Origin: Chaenocephalus aceratus
Taxonomy: Eukaryota > Chordata > Actinopteri > Perciformes > Channichthyidae
Assembly (NCBI GenBank): GCA_023974075.1
Contig: CM043792.1
Location: 12,939,456-13,003,455, forward strand
Reading direction: 5' to 3'
Length of the DNA stretch: 64,000 nucleotides
The notes under the pieces are model-generated. The model worked only from the letters and a program-made list of their open reading frames with translations. It was not told the origin of the DNA and did no database searches. Both the position numbers and the translations under genes were made by a program. The first letter of the stretch is position 1; each line of letters starts with the position of its first letter. Below, piece by piece: positions 19,931 through 30,416 of the stretch.

Positions 19931-22184
19931 TTCATGTGATGACTTTCAAAGAGTAAAGCAAGCACTGCTGAATAAAGTATGATTTATCTTTTACGAAACG
20001 TTTTTTTTCATATGGAATGCAGTTGGAGGTCAACCAATCACAGAGCTTGAGGCAACGCGGAACAATAGCTGAGGATTCTGGGTAGTGTAGTGTCTTCGGC
20101 CATCCTAAACTGAACAAATATTTGTTTCTCCGAATCGAAGGGGAAAATTACAAAAGCATTGCACACAACTTAAACCAATCAATGTTGTGTAATCAACAAG
20201 GATAATCTGGTGTTTTTGAGTTGATGAGTAGTGTAGATAGCACTGTAAAATCAATCGACAGTAAGGGGAATACTTACTTCCGGGGTAAAATCCAAGCTCC
20301 TTGTAGAGAATGAAGCTGTTCACCACGGCAATGTCCATAAAATGAAAAAAAAAAGTCTTGTACCATTTCATTGTTTTGTGGAAAACGCTGTAGTACCTGA
20401 TCAAAGCGTCAGACACATCCACGCCACCCATGCTTTGGTTGTAGTCCAACACAGCGTCAGGAACGGGAACAGTCTTAGTCTGCCACACACCAGCCTGTTT
20501 CACTCTCTGCTGGACAGTCTTTCCACTGAAAGCTGCATGGACTGTGGAGCACATGGTCACTTCACGGCTGTCCATCCACTTTATGAACAGGAGTTTGCCT
20601 TCCCACCGCAGATCTCCCCTTTCAGCCTTTTTTGGTAGGCCATTCAACTCTGTCTGTGGGAAACCAATTCGATTTGTTCTAATGGTCCCACAACAGCCAA
20701 TGTTTGTTGTGGACAAATCCCCAAATAGGGCAGGGCTTGTGTAGAAGTTGTCCACAAAGAGTGTGTAGCCGCACCAAGCAGAGAGAGGGGCAGGAGGTCG
20801 GTCACGGAGGTGTAGCCGAGTCCCTGGCCTGAGAGGAACGTACTCTTCCCTGTGTACACAAAGAAGTTCCATGTGTATGCCCTGGAAGAATCCGCCAGCA
20901 CAAACAGCTTGTATCCCCACTTCGTTGGTTTATCTTTCATGTATTGTTTCATGCTGATGCGGGCCTTTGAGGCGACCATCCTCTCATCTATTGTAATGTT
21001 CTGATAGGGCCGGAAATGGGCTTTGCAGGCATCAATGATGTCCGTGTACAGGGGCTTTATCTTGAAAAGTCTGTCATACTCAGCGGTGTTCCTTTTGCGA
21101 TTATTTTCCTCGTCTTCATCAGGGTCGCTCAGGTGCAGTGACCACATGATGGCTTCAAAACGGTCCCGGGACATCGTATCACCTGGGAATTGAAAGTTAT
21201 ATGGCCATTTCTTCCTCCAGTAGTCCGATAGGTTGTGAATGGGGACAAGACCTGAGAAAATGATGATGGACAGGAAAATATAGAAATCCCTCACAGTCAG
21301 TATTTTCCAAACATGCTTCTCTCCAGCCTGCAGTCTTTTCAGGGCGTTGGCGTTCGTGTTGGTAATGATTGTATGAACCACGGAAGCGCTAAAAAAAAGT
21401 CTGAAAATGGAGAGGGGAGACCATGCTACAGTGGGGTCGAGCGTTGGGCCTGGGACCCTGGCTGGCGTGAAATTCAGTGGCTCTGGTGTTTGGTCATTCT
21501 CCTCTCTGTTGTGCCACCCGAGTTCTTCTTCTGTCGTTCTGGAAGAGGAAGAACCTCGGCCACGCTTCCTGGGTGGTTTTACACATTTATCTGATGCTTT
21601 TCTTTTTCCTGGCTGAGGAGTGGGAGCCCCACCTCGGCCACGCTTCCTGGGTTTTACAGATGTGTCTGACGCTGCAGAAAGCTGGTAGAAAGCAGACGAT
21701 GGCAGCTTTGGAAGTGAGTGCTTTTTGCATGCAGGCTGAGTGGCCAATACTGGTGCAGATCTCTTTCTAGTGAAAGGTGAGGCAGAAGTTGAGGAATGTG
21801 AGGGTGAGGCAGGTGTGGGCTGGGTGAAAGTAGACAATGGTGGGTGTCCAGAAGCCATTTCATCCTCATCTCCATCACTATGAAAACAAATGTGGAATAA
21901 CAAAGAGATTAGATGAAATCCTGTAATTCCTGTTTCCTTGGCAGTAAACATGGCATTTTGAGCGTGTGAATGCAATACATTTAGTGACTATAGACGAACA
22001 CTGGCCTATACTTTTAGTAAATGTAACAGACAATAAACACTATTTGGTATTTTTGTAAATAACCCCTCTAATTCCTGCCAAACACGCTTTTATTTACTAT
22101 ATGAATAATCGTACACCAAATAAATAAGTAATAGATAAAAACAGAGAGATTACATACCTTTGCCGTGGTGGAATTTCGTCATCA

Positions 22185-23092
22185 TAATAATAATAATAAT
22201 ATATTGGATTTATATAGCGCTTTTATAGTACCCAAAGACGCTTTACAATATGAGGGGGGGGGGGGGGGGGGTAGATAGACTGGGGCAGGTAGACAACAGA
22301 CTAAGAAAAACAACAAAAACAACAAAACAAAACACAGTGGCAGTCAGGAGGAGGTCGAAAATGAGTGGGGGGGTGTTTTACGGATAGAGAGAGGTGAAAA
22401 GATGGGTTTTGAGGCGGGACTGGAACAGAGTGAGGGACTCGGACTCACGGAGGTCTTGGGGGAGGGAGTTCCAGAGCTTTGGGGCGGCCACAGAGAAGGC
22501 TCTGTCTCCAAAGCTCCAGAGATTGCCAATGGGGGTGGAAAGCAGGCCGGCCGAGGTGGATCTGAGGGTCCGGGGAGGATGGTAGGGGATGAGAAGGTCA
22601 GTGAGGTACGGGGGGGCCAGATGGTGGAGGGCTTTATAGGTAAGGACCAGGAGTTTGTAGTTGATGCGGTGAGTAACGGGAAGCCAGTGTAGTTCTTTGA
22701 GGACCGGGGTAATATGGTGCCATGATTTAGTGTGGGTGAGAAGTCTGGCGGCTGCGTTCTGAACACGCTGGAGTCTACTGAGGGAGGTGGAGCTGATGCC
22801 GTATAGGAGGGAGTTACAGTAGTCGAGGCGGGAGGAGATGAAGGCGTGAATGAGTCGCTCAGCTGCGGGGCGGGTGAGATAGGGACGGATTTTGGCAATG
22901 TTGCGGAGATGGAAAAATGAGATTTTGACAACTTGGCGGATGTGGGAGTCAAGGGAGAGGGTGGGATCGAATATAACCCCGAGGTTGCGTGCCTGGGTTG
23001 AGGGGGAAACAGGGGTGCCATCGATGGTCAGTGTGAGGTTGGGGGTTTTAATGAGGGTGGATTTGGAGCCGATGAGGAGGAGTTCAGTTTCA
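22185..23092 (-). mobile_element. 5'-truncated L2-type LINE in piggyBac exon 1, duplication GTCATCA
   Basis: Flanked by GTCATCA at 22178-22184 and 23093-23099, a 7-bp target-site duplication inside exon 1. The 3' end is at the left, with an (ATA)n-like microsatellite tail and the sequence TTATATAGCGCTTTTATAGT seen in fish L2 elements. Taking out the insert and one duplication restores an uninterrupted transposase exon, which confirms direction and boundaries. A poly(G) run lies at 22254-22271. Confidence 0.9.
22378..23092 (-). pseudogene. L2 LINE ORF2 C-terminal fragment
   Basis: C-terminal part of a LINE reverse transcriptase ORF, open over about 238 codons. Visible signatures after the polymerase core are ARNLGVIFDPTLSLDSHI, then FHLRNIAKIRPYL, SRLDYCNSLLYG, LQRVQNAAARLLT, ELHWLPVTHRINYKLL and the final WNSLPQDLRES...FKTHLF-like segment. 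The YADD active site and the endonuclease lie upstream and were lost by 5' truncation, as is normal for LINE insertions. The frame continues into flanking piggyBac exon sequence to 23193 by chance. Confidence 0.85.
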
Positions 23093-23292
23093 GTCATCAG
23101 AGTCACAACGGTCCGGGTTCCGTTCTGGCTGCAGGAGATCCTCGTCGTCTGACTCAGAATCAACAGGTAACATATCTGTATCGCTGTCAACATTAGTCAC
23201 AATTTCCATTGCCTGTAAAGTAGTAAGCATCTCTTTCCTGTGAGCCATTATTTGACAAAAGTCAAAGTACAGAAAAAGTCCTAAACGCAAAT

Positions 23293-24135
23293 ATTGTAAT
23301 CTGCCTCTGGTATCTGCTGTCCGCTCTGTGCTCCGTGCGCTCTGTGTCCTGCAATTCCTGCTTCGTTACGTAGTAAACAATAAATGAAGTCGGCTGCGTA
23401 AAGTACTTACTCTGGCTGGCATTCTTTATACTTTACGCAGGACCATATCTCTGGAACCCATTGGTTGATTTGTGTGATTTACACCTTTTTCTTAACCATC
23501 AGAACCAATAGAATCGATAGGCAGTTCCCAAATCCACATAGAAATTACCATAGCGGACGTAATAGAGAAGCAAACAAAGCATATCTGAAAGTGCAAGCCT
23601 GGACTGCAAAACTTTATACCCAGTATATTGCCATAAATATGATGATGGATTATCAGTAAAAATGTCTACGTGACACAAAGACATTGGATTAACCTTGAGC
23701 GGCGTTTTTATTCCGTTGAACACAACTTTTGATCACAAATCAAAAAAGGTAAGACGTAATTATTGTAATATTTTTGAAACCGGATGTTGTTTATTTTCTC
23801 TTTTCTGGCTAATAGCTCCTTAATTCGGGGTCGTACAGTGATGATATTACATGTGTAGAATCTGTGGAGTCTCAGCTTTAAATCGTATATCTTGTTTGTG
23901 CAGTTAAGATAGTAATAAGGGCATTTCTACCGTGAGTTCTGTGTAAAAAAGCGTTAGCATTAGTTAGCATTTGTTCGCTCAATGCTAATTCAAAGGCTTG
24001 GTATTACTCTTGTGTTTTTTTTAGCTAAAGATTGTTCTTATTGCCAGTTAGCGGAGTTTCTTACCTTTAAAAGGGTATGAAACATTAATAGTTTCATAAA
24101 TGTTAAGAAGCCCTGAGACATAGTCTCTAAAAAAA
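23293..24135. other. piggyBac 5' non-coding region
   Basis: Between the transposase start and the right terminus; no open frame of note. It includes GTAAAGTACTTACTCTGG and TACTTTACGCAGGACC near 23398-23446, possible subterminal sequence. Promoter elements could not be defined. Confidence 0.4.
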
Positions 24136-24594
24136 ACTGTGGGGGGGGTCCACTGGGGGGACCTTCGGGCTTAAGAGGTTAAACAATTAACATTAAACTA
24201 AACAAACACAACAGTACATTATTGTCCTTATAAAATAAAAACATACATTTTGTCCACCGAGATAATACAGGCACCTTACCCTCAAGAGATCCTCAGGTGC
24301 TATGAGAATCTCACACAATCCATTGCCGTAACAAAGCTAATGCAGGCACACGTTTGTGACACCAGATGGCGCAATTGTGTATGTGCGTGTGGGGAGTCTT
24401 GCAGTAGAAAATTCGACTGTAGCGCCGCCACTGTGGGCTAAGCCCGAATGTTTCCAGGTCCAGACGACGCCCCTGCTGAGCACACACAAAGTCACAGCCG
24501 AAGTAAAAACAATAAGTGTGGCTTGATATTGAGTAAGAAAAAGGTTGATAAACGCTGTGAGAATGGGTCTGCAGAGAGAATTTCGCCGCGATCC

Positions 24595-24981
24595 CAACTG
24601 TCCATCAGCATGGAGCCAGGGAGGAGAAATCAGCAGAGCTGCCTGCACTGAGTGTGTGTGAGGAAGTCCGTGGATTGGTCAATTTGGACCAATCAGCGGG
24701 GGCTTATCGTAACGGCTCCGCGGACATAACGTAACGGCTCCACGGATTGGTCCATTTCGTTCCGGGTAACGCATGACCGTATCGCGTCATAGGAAGTAAA
24801 CAATGGACAATGACGTATCTTCAACGAGGCGTTTTGGGGAGGTATTTTCTGTGTTAGAGTTGTACTCGCTACAGGGTGTACTTTGAGGGTTTTGACTCAC
24901 ACACCGTTTCCATGCATAAAAACCTTCATAATACACAAGGGGATGAGTAATAACCGGAAAAGCATGACATGGGACCTTTAA
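24595..24981. mobile_element. piggyBac-type non-autonomous element, copy D (right-end fragment)
   Basis: Matches the right arm of copies A and B from the GAGTGTGTGTGAGGAAGTCC block through GGGTGTACTTTGAGGG to AAAAGCATGACATGGGACCT and TTAA (24978-24981). No left arm was found at 24183-24594, so it is truncated there. Confidence 0.75.
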
Positions 24982-25732
24982 TGGTCACTATTCCTATATC
25001 TAAGGGTAAACAACTTTCATTAATTTATGAACATAAACAGGAGGATTAAGAATGGAGAATGAGATGCTAAACATTTGAGGTTATGTCATGTTATAGATTA
25101 GGTGTCGTGGGCCTCAGTGTTGCTCTTTTATTGAAAGACATTGGCAGTATAAAACAAAGCAAATATGATGAGGAATCGGGTGATGTGGATCTGTCCTAAA
25201 CAATAATGAATCCTGAATTCAAGAAGCTCTAGGGATGTTAGCTTCACCACAGACATAATACCCATATCCATGTCTTCTCTCCCCTCCATTGCAAGAGCCA
25301 ACATCAATATTTTACAGTGAGGAGCCAGGTGGGCCAACAAGACGACCTGCCACAGCTGCTGAAAATAAATTAACTGGTGCCACAGTGTTTGATTGGTATT
25401 TAAGGGGCCTTGGGTGCTCTACGCACCAGTGTGCATTGTGTGTGTATAAAGCATTGAAATATCTTTAGGTAAAGAAATAGAGAAAGGGAAATGTAGAACT
25501 CTCATACAAAAGTAATAGATTTACGTCATGCCTACTCTCTTTTTCTCTATTGGGATTTCGGAGCAAGAGTCTTGGAGGCTTTTGCAAAGGCAGAACAAGA
25601 GAACAAAATAACAAAAGTACGACATATTCTCAAGCACACACATGTGGGAATTATTCCCCAATATAAATATTACATACACTGTATATATTGGGCCTGGATA
25701 ATTTGTTAAAGGCTTAACTCATACCTCAAGAG
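24982..25732. other. Unassigned spacer
   Basis: Non-coding and AT-rich, with no terminal repeats identified. Confidence 0.45.
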
Positions 25733-25930
25733 CAGGGGTTCCCACACTTTTCAGCCCACAACCCCCAACATACTGTAACAGTGCCAGAGACTGGCAACCC
25801 CCCACCACGTGAATTGTCAACGGGGGAGCCTTGCTGCAGGGACATTCTACAGATGGCCAATCCGCCCCTGAAAAATGTCTATGTACACGTTATTATTAAT
25901 ATTAGTAATACTAATAACAGTGTTTCCATA
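25733..25930. mobile_element. hAT-type left-end fragment
   Basis: Begins CAGGGGTTCCCACACTTTTC, the common hAT/Charlie-type terminus, and has GCAACCCCCC nearby. The inverse form (TTTGGGAACCCCTG) ends at 53031. The two lie 27 kb apart and the flanking bases do not match as a duplication, so I treat them as separate truncated copies. The inner AT-rich repeats are also alike. Confidence 0.5.
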
Positions 25931-26309
25931 CATCGACATACAAACCCCGCAGATCCTCAACTCCGGTGTGTCTCACTCATTAAGGCGAGACACGGCAGGC
26001 AAAAACATAGTTTTTCATGCACTGGTCAATTTTGAGATGTTGTGCTATTTTGATTCCATAGCATGTTTTCTTTCAGGCTTTTGGAAGGAAAACGTACAAA
26101 ATACACATGGTGTTTATTTTACTATAGTTTGTCTTTTTGCGTCCGTAGATTTCTCCTAAATTCACCAAAGGTTAGCAGCGCCAGAGATTTTATTTTGGGG
26201 GTGCCTTGACATTTCATAGAGGGTGCTCAAACAGGGTTTCCCATTAGGGTTTTTCTACTTCAACACTCCCCACACGCACATACACAGTACGCCCGTGACT
26301 GTTACATGA

Positions 26310-26482
26310 CATGTCATTTGTTAGACACTTTTATCCAAAGCGACTTACATACTGTGGACAAACCCCACAGGAGCAATTTGGGGTGAAGTGTCTTGCCCAG
26401 GGACACAACGACATGCAGTGGGATTCGAACTTGCTATCCCCTGATTCCAAGTCCAGTACACTGAGCCACAGCCTCCCTGTTA
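26310..26482 (-). mobile_element. SINE or L2-tail insertion
   Basis: On the minus strand: GTTCGAATCCCACTGCATGT, then TGTGTCCCTGGGCAAGACAC, ending in the L2-type tail TCGCTTTGGATAAAAGTGTC. The GTTCGAATCCC motif resembles a tRNA T-arm and internal polymerase III B box, which fits a tRNA-related SINE with an L2 tail. The exact family is not established. Confidence 0.55.
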
Positions 26483-26539
26483 CAACGAAGGCTCGATAAT
26501 CAGCTCACGGCATATAGGTGTAAGCAGGGGTAAAGTGCT

Positions 26540-26680
26540 ATTTTTATAAGTGGGGAGTGGACCTAACACCCTTTAGGGGGTCCGGGGGCATGCTCCCCCG
26601 GAAAGATGTTTTTTAAATATTGAATTTAAATGCATCAATCTGGTGCACTTTCAAACCTTTATTTATACAGATAAATCCCA
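26540..26680. repeat. Third copy of the dispersed repeat seen at 1500 and 16555
   Basis: Inverted relative to the other two, containing GGGGGTCCGGGGGCATGCTC, then TTTAAATATT and ATGCATCAATCTGGTGCAC. Confidence 0.55.
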
Positions 26681-26717
26681 TTGAGATCATTGATCCCTTT
26701 TTCAAGGGAGACCTGCT

Positions 26718-27290
26718 CAAGTAGTTACATTACATTGCATTTAGCTGACGCTTGTATCCAAAGCGACTTACAATAAGTACATTCGACCAGGAAGACACAA
26801 CCTTGAAGAAAACAGAATCATATAAGTACATCAGATTTCATAGAGCCAAGTATTTCAAGTGCTACTCAACTGGCTATAGATAAGCCAGTCCTTTATTAGT
26901 ATATAAGTGCTCTGTTAGCAGTTCTTTGTTAGTAATTCTATCGCTCGAGGTGGAGTCTTAAGAGATGAGTTTTCAGTCTGCGCCGGAAGGTGTGTAAGCT
27001 TTCTGCTGTACTGATGTCAATGGGGGAGCTCATTCCACCATTTTGGAGCCAGGATAGCAAACCCACGTGTTTTTGCTGATGGGAACTTGGGTCCCCCTCG
27101 CAGCGAGGGTGCAGCGAGTCGTTTGGCTGATGCAGAGCGTAGAGCACGCGCTGGGGTGTACAGTTTAACCATGTCCTGGATGTAGGAAGGGCCAGATCCA
27201 TTTGCAGCATGGTACGCAAGTACCAGTGTCTTGAAGTGAATTCTAGCAGTTACCGGAAGCCAATGAAGGGAGCGGAGGTAGTTCCACATG
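26718..27290 (-). mobile_element. 5'-truncated L2-type LINE
   Basis: The 3' tail is on the left (TACATTACATTGCATTTAGC, then TATCCAAAGCGACTTACAAT). The ORF2 C-terminus is open from 27289 with LRSLHWLPVTARIHFKTLVL, then PSYIQDMVKLYTPARALRSA, and a shifted final part WNELPH...HTFRRRLKTHLLRL at 27000. Only about 0.57 kb remains. Confidence 0.8.
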
Positions 27291-28905
27291 AAAACATAAA
27301 AACTAGGGCTGTCAAACGATTACAATTTTTAATCAGATTAATCACAGCTTAAAAAAATTCGAACTATGTCCAAAATATGCCATTTATTTATGTATATTGT
27401 TGTGGGAATGGAAAGATAAATGAAAGAAGGCGGATATATCCATTTAACATACAGTATCTATGTTTATTATAACATTTTTCTGCGTGTCAAAATGAAAGAC
27501 AACCCACACACCTATCAATCATCTCTTAATTCATTACGTGTTGATTTCTATCAACGGGGGAGTACTTCAGGAAAGTCGACAGGGGGGGGGGGGGGCGGTG
27601 GCTAGTGGAGTACTTTGTGACCACAGAGTGTGATCGTTGTGATCAGCTGTTTAAGCGCAGTTCTCCAGTGAAGGGGGGGAGTCTCCCTCCGCAGCCAGTT
27701 GGCGTAGTTTTGGCACAAGTCCGTTGTACAGACCGACATTAACAGCAGCCCTGTCTGTGCACACGGAGACCGACTCTGTCATCCGGTGATCTAACCGCCT
27801 TCTGGAAAAGCTTCACAAGTACGTCGGTACGCAAATGCGCTTTGTGACACAAGTGACGGTACGCATTTCAGATTACGCACATAACCTGCGTACCAGTTAT
27901 GTGCACCCCTGTACCAGAGCCATATTATTACTATTATATGGCTCTGCCCTGTACTACAGCAAAAGCAGAGCCATTTAATAGAAGAGTTACGACATCTCCG
28001 TTCACTCCAATGGACCACTCTTTTACAGCAATGGCGGATCGTGGAGCCTCTCAATCGTTCCCCGGAAGTTAGCGCCAAGGCTGGCAGAGCTGTGGAGTTG
28101 CAGCATAATAGACCGTTCGTGACGGACTTTTAAAGGTAAGAAGAAGTTTAAAGATTTATATTGCGGATATTATCAGTACATCTGATTCAAATGAACATGT
28201 GTATTAAAGGATGTCAGTGGATTATCCCTAAATTAGTAGATTTAGGGAACGTTTACAGATAACAGATTAAGCTAGCATACCGAAGCAAGTTAGCAACACA
28301 CGTTGAACAGCCTTTTAATTGTAAATTCCGTTCTCTTAATGTCATTTCGTCCAACATGTTGAATTAGAGAAGAGGGGCTTCTAAACGGGATTGTATGCGG
28401 GGGTGGAGGGAGTTAAATATTAGATAAATATAACTTTGGTGCGTATAAGAGTGAGTGTTTTTAGCAGAGCCATATTGTGTCCTTGTGATTCTGTTGATTA
28501 TTACCTGTCTGTATAATGTTGCAGCTCAGCTGATTTTGGATTGATGGCAAAGGGAGAGGGACTTAAGTGAGAGTGAAAACACAAGATAAGTTTAATACTA
28601 CTGTTTTTTATATAAGTAAACACCTTATCTCCCCAAGGCATTTCCCATCCAATAGGTGTGCTGTGTGTGTATAACCCTTTCTCCTGTCTGTTACTCCCTC
28701 TTTCAGCACAAGAACCAGAGGGGGATTCAATGGAGCCTGAATACCTGCACTGAGACCCTCACCCTGCACCCTGAGTCTCAACTCTCAGTGTTTTTCAAGC
28801 CTTTCCCTGTATTTTTGTATTAAACAAAACATTAAGCTTTCACAATGGTGTGGTTTTCGTTTTGTGAAAAAGTGCAAATGCAGTGTTTGTATATAATTAC
28901 ATCAC

Positions 28906-29050
28906 ATATGTTGTTGCTGTTGGTCGTGAAATTGCTCCTGCTGACTTGAGCCAGCCATTTTTTCCTCCGCTCTGTGTCAGTGGGGAAGCCGTACATTCGT
29001 AATCCTTTCTCTGAGCGATTTGAGCATCCCCAGGCAGCACAGCAAACCAT
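28906..29050 (-). pseudogene. THAP zinc-finger domain, N-terminal part
   Basis: Starts MVCCAAWGCSNRSEKGLRMY and continues GFPTDTERRKKWLAQVSRSN. This is the classic opening of a THAP domain: paired cysteines after the initiator methionine, then F-P-x-D, then an invariant tryptophan within a basic helix. The second half, with the C-x2-H zinc ligands, is not recovered intact: ICDVII replaces the expected cysteine-x-x-histidine-phenylalanine motif. An intron or mutation may explain the loss. DNA binding would not be expected as it stands. Confidence 0.65.
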
Positions 29051-29181
29051 GGTGGCGACTAGGAGGCAGCACAGCAAACCAGGACAACACGGAGGAAAAG
29101 GCACTGACAAACTGCATGATATGCTATTCAATGTTTATTGAATTCCATGTATTTGCAATGGATGTTCCTAAAACAACACAT

Positions 29182-29242
29182 TTATCATCATCATCATCAT
29201 CATCATCATCATCGTCATCATCATCATCATCATCATCATCAT
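29182..29242. repeat. (ATC)n microsatellite
   Basis: About 20 units of ATC/TCA with one interruption near 29213. It creates poly-Ser and poly-Asp open frames on opposite strands, which are artefacts. Confidence 0.95.
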
Positions 29243-30283
29243 ATGCTGCTAGTCCTGCTATTCCTGCTGCCGCTGCTAGTCCTTTGGTAGTCACCTGTCT
29301 GTCTCCTGTCCTTTCTGAAAGCCATAAAGATGACATTAGTCATTTAGATAACTTGTGTCCTCAATTACCAGGGGATTACTGAAACTACCATGAATTTAAG
29401 AAAATGGTAGAAATGAATCCAATCTGAATTTTAAAGCATTACTTTAGATCCCCTCCCTCTAAATGTATCAATAAACATTAGAAAGTGATGCTCCTGACTA
29501 CCATACAAGTTTAAGAAGATAATATTGGTTTAAAAGAATTCAAGCTATAAATAAACAGCAACAGGCTCTTTAACCAAGGCACTGTTAGCCTAACATGTAA
29601 ACTAGTTGTTCACACTAATCCTAATATTATCACTTAATATTAGCAAATTCGATTTTATTTTTTAAAACATATTGATGTAAATACATACACATATCGATTT
29701 TTTGTATAAATATTGCAAATCAAAACCTTTATTCACTAATAATTACCAAAAATCGTAGTTCTATCTCCTGTTATCAATGCATTCACATTGCCCGCCATGA
29801 ACTTCCGGGGAACGATCCTCGTCTACATGAACCACGTGACGATAACCGTTTTTGGACTTCCGTTGTCGTAACTCTTCTATCTATATGGCGCTGAGCAAAA
29901 GTATTCTCCGTCGGGACTTCCTGCAACAACACCATGCCGTTATCAAAGATGTTCTATTGAGAAGACGATCACTACGTGACAAAAGTTTTCAAAACCGTGG
30001 CTACTGAAATCAATCTTACTAACTGCTGTCTGTGCAATTTACTCCGCGCGAGTTGGCAGACTTTATTTTGCTTACTTTAACATCATTTTTCATGGTGGGG
30101 CTAAGCCATTTCTTGGTATGGGTGTGTAGCCTACCCCAGCCATACCCTGGCGCTGCCACTGGTGGCACGTATGGGGCGGGCCATTCTGCACATGCGTTAA
30201 ATGCGTTAAATATTTTAACGCAATTAATTCAAAATATTAATTGCCGCCGTTAACGCGATAATTTTGACAGCACTAATAAAAAC

Positions 30284-30415
30284 ATAAATAGAACAACAAA
30301 AGGACACAGCATCATTTACATAATTATCCACATAAACAGGTACCAATACAGTAGCTTCCGATTGACTAGCATCCAACCGAGCTTTAAAAACATTTAGTGG
30401 CACCAGATTATAATA
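30284..30415 (-). mobile_element. 3' remnant of the older LINE split by L2 and hAT
   Basis: The minus strand encodes NLVPLNVFKARLDASQ, like the 'L-V-P-L-x-x-F-K' C-terminus of LINE ORF2 proteins. It would continue the ORF ending at 34206, on the far side of the L2 insertion. The hAT duplication at 30276-30283 lies at its left edge. Confidence 0.5.
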
Positions 30416-30416
30416 A

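Larger units (their letters stand above)
20281..23248 (-). pseudogene. piggyBac transposase, two exons, frameshifted and LINE-interrupted
   Basis: DDD-type transposase that cuts and pastes DNA at TTAA. Exon 1 starts MAHRKEMLTTLQAMEIV at 23248, has an acidic stretch, and ends at a donor CAAAG/GTATGT (22158). Exon 2 begins at 21877 after TTTTCATAG, and the reading phase agrees across the intron. A basic, RGRG-rich linker precedes the catalytic core. All three piggyBac aspartate contexts are visible: [15 protein letters not shown] and GGVDVSDAL. Two lesions are clear: the LINE insertion in exon 1, and a frameshift near 20790 between the first and second aspartates. A donor GGAAGTAAGT at about 20276-20285 suggests a further exon. 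No cysteine-rich C-terminal domain was found. Confidence 0.85.
19932..24182 (-). mobile_element. piggyBac element with broken transposase; only the right end recognised
   Basis: The right terminus ends GGACCTTCGGGCTTAAGAGG and abuts TTAA (24179-24182). The transposase reads leftward in two exons. The left terminus was not recognised, so the left limit is approximate: sequence matching the other two family fragments extends to about 20030. The element was hit by an L2 LINE at 22185-23092. Confidence 0.7.
27979..29879. mobile_element. TIR element carrying a THAP-domain relic
   Basis: A perfect 15-bp inverted repeat TAGAAGAGTTACGAC marks the two ends (27979-27993 and 29865-29879). Weaker pairing continues outward through a GCCAT motif and inward around CGTTCCCCGGAAGTT. 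The interior holds a THAP-domain start on the minus strand, an (ATC)n run and otherwise AT-rich sequence. THAP domains are the DNA-binding domains of P, Kolobok-like and related transposases, so this is likely a deletion derivative of such an element. The target duplication is unclear. Confidence 0.6.
27304..30275. mobile_element. hAT-type element with duplication ATAAAAAC
   Basis: Ends TAGGGCTGTCAAA and TTTTGACAGCACTA are imperfect inverted repeats flanked by the exact 8-bp duplication ATAAAAAC (27296-27303 and 30276-30283). It sits in an older LINE. The minus strand at 27636-27785 reads CTDRAAVNVGLYNGLVPKL, resembling the 'TDGASVN.G..NGL' stretch of hAT transposases; a related segment occurs at 43245-43601. 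Most of the interior is a nested element at 27979-29879. No complete transposase is present. Confidence 0.85.

Noticed and set aside
26310..26482. tRNA gene
   Set aside because: The GTTCGAATCCC motif is present but no cloverleaf could be formed and the L2-type tail indicates a SINE.
29124..29382. Poly-Asp and poly-Ser proteins
   Set aside because: Produced by the (ATC)n microsatellite in opposite strands.
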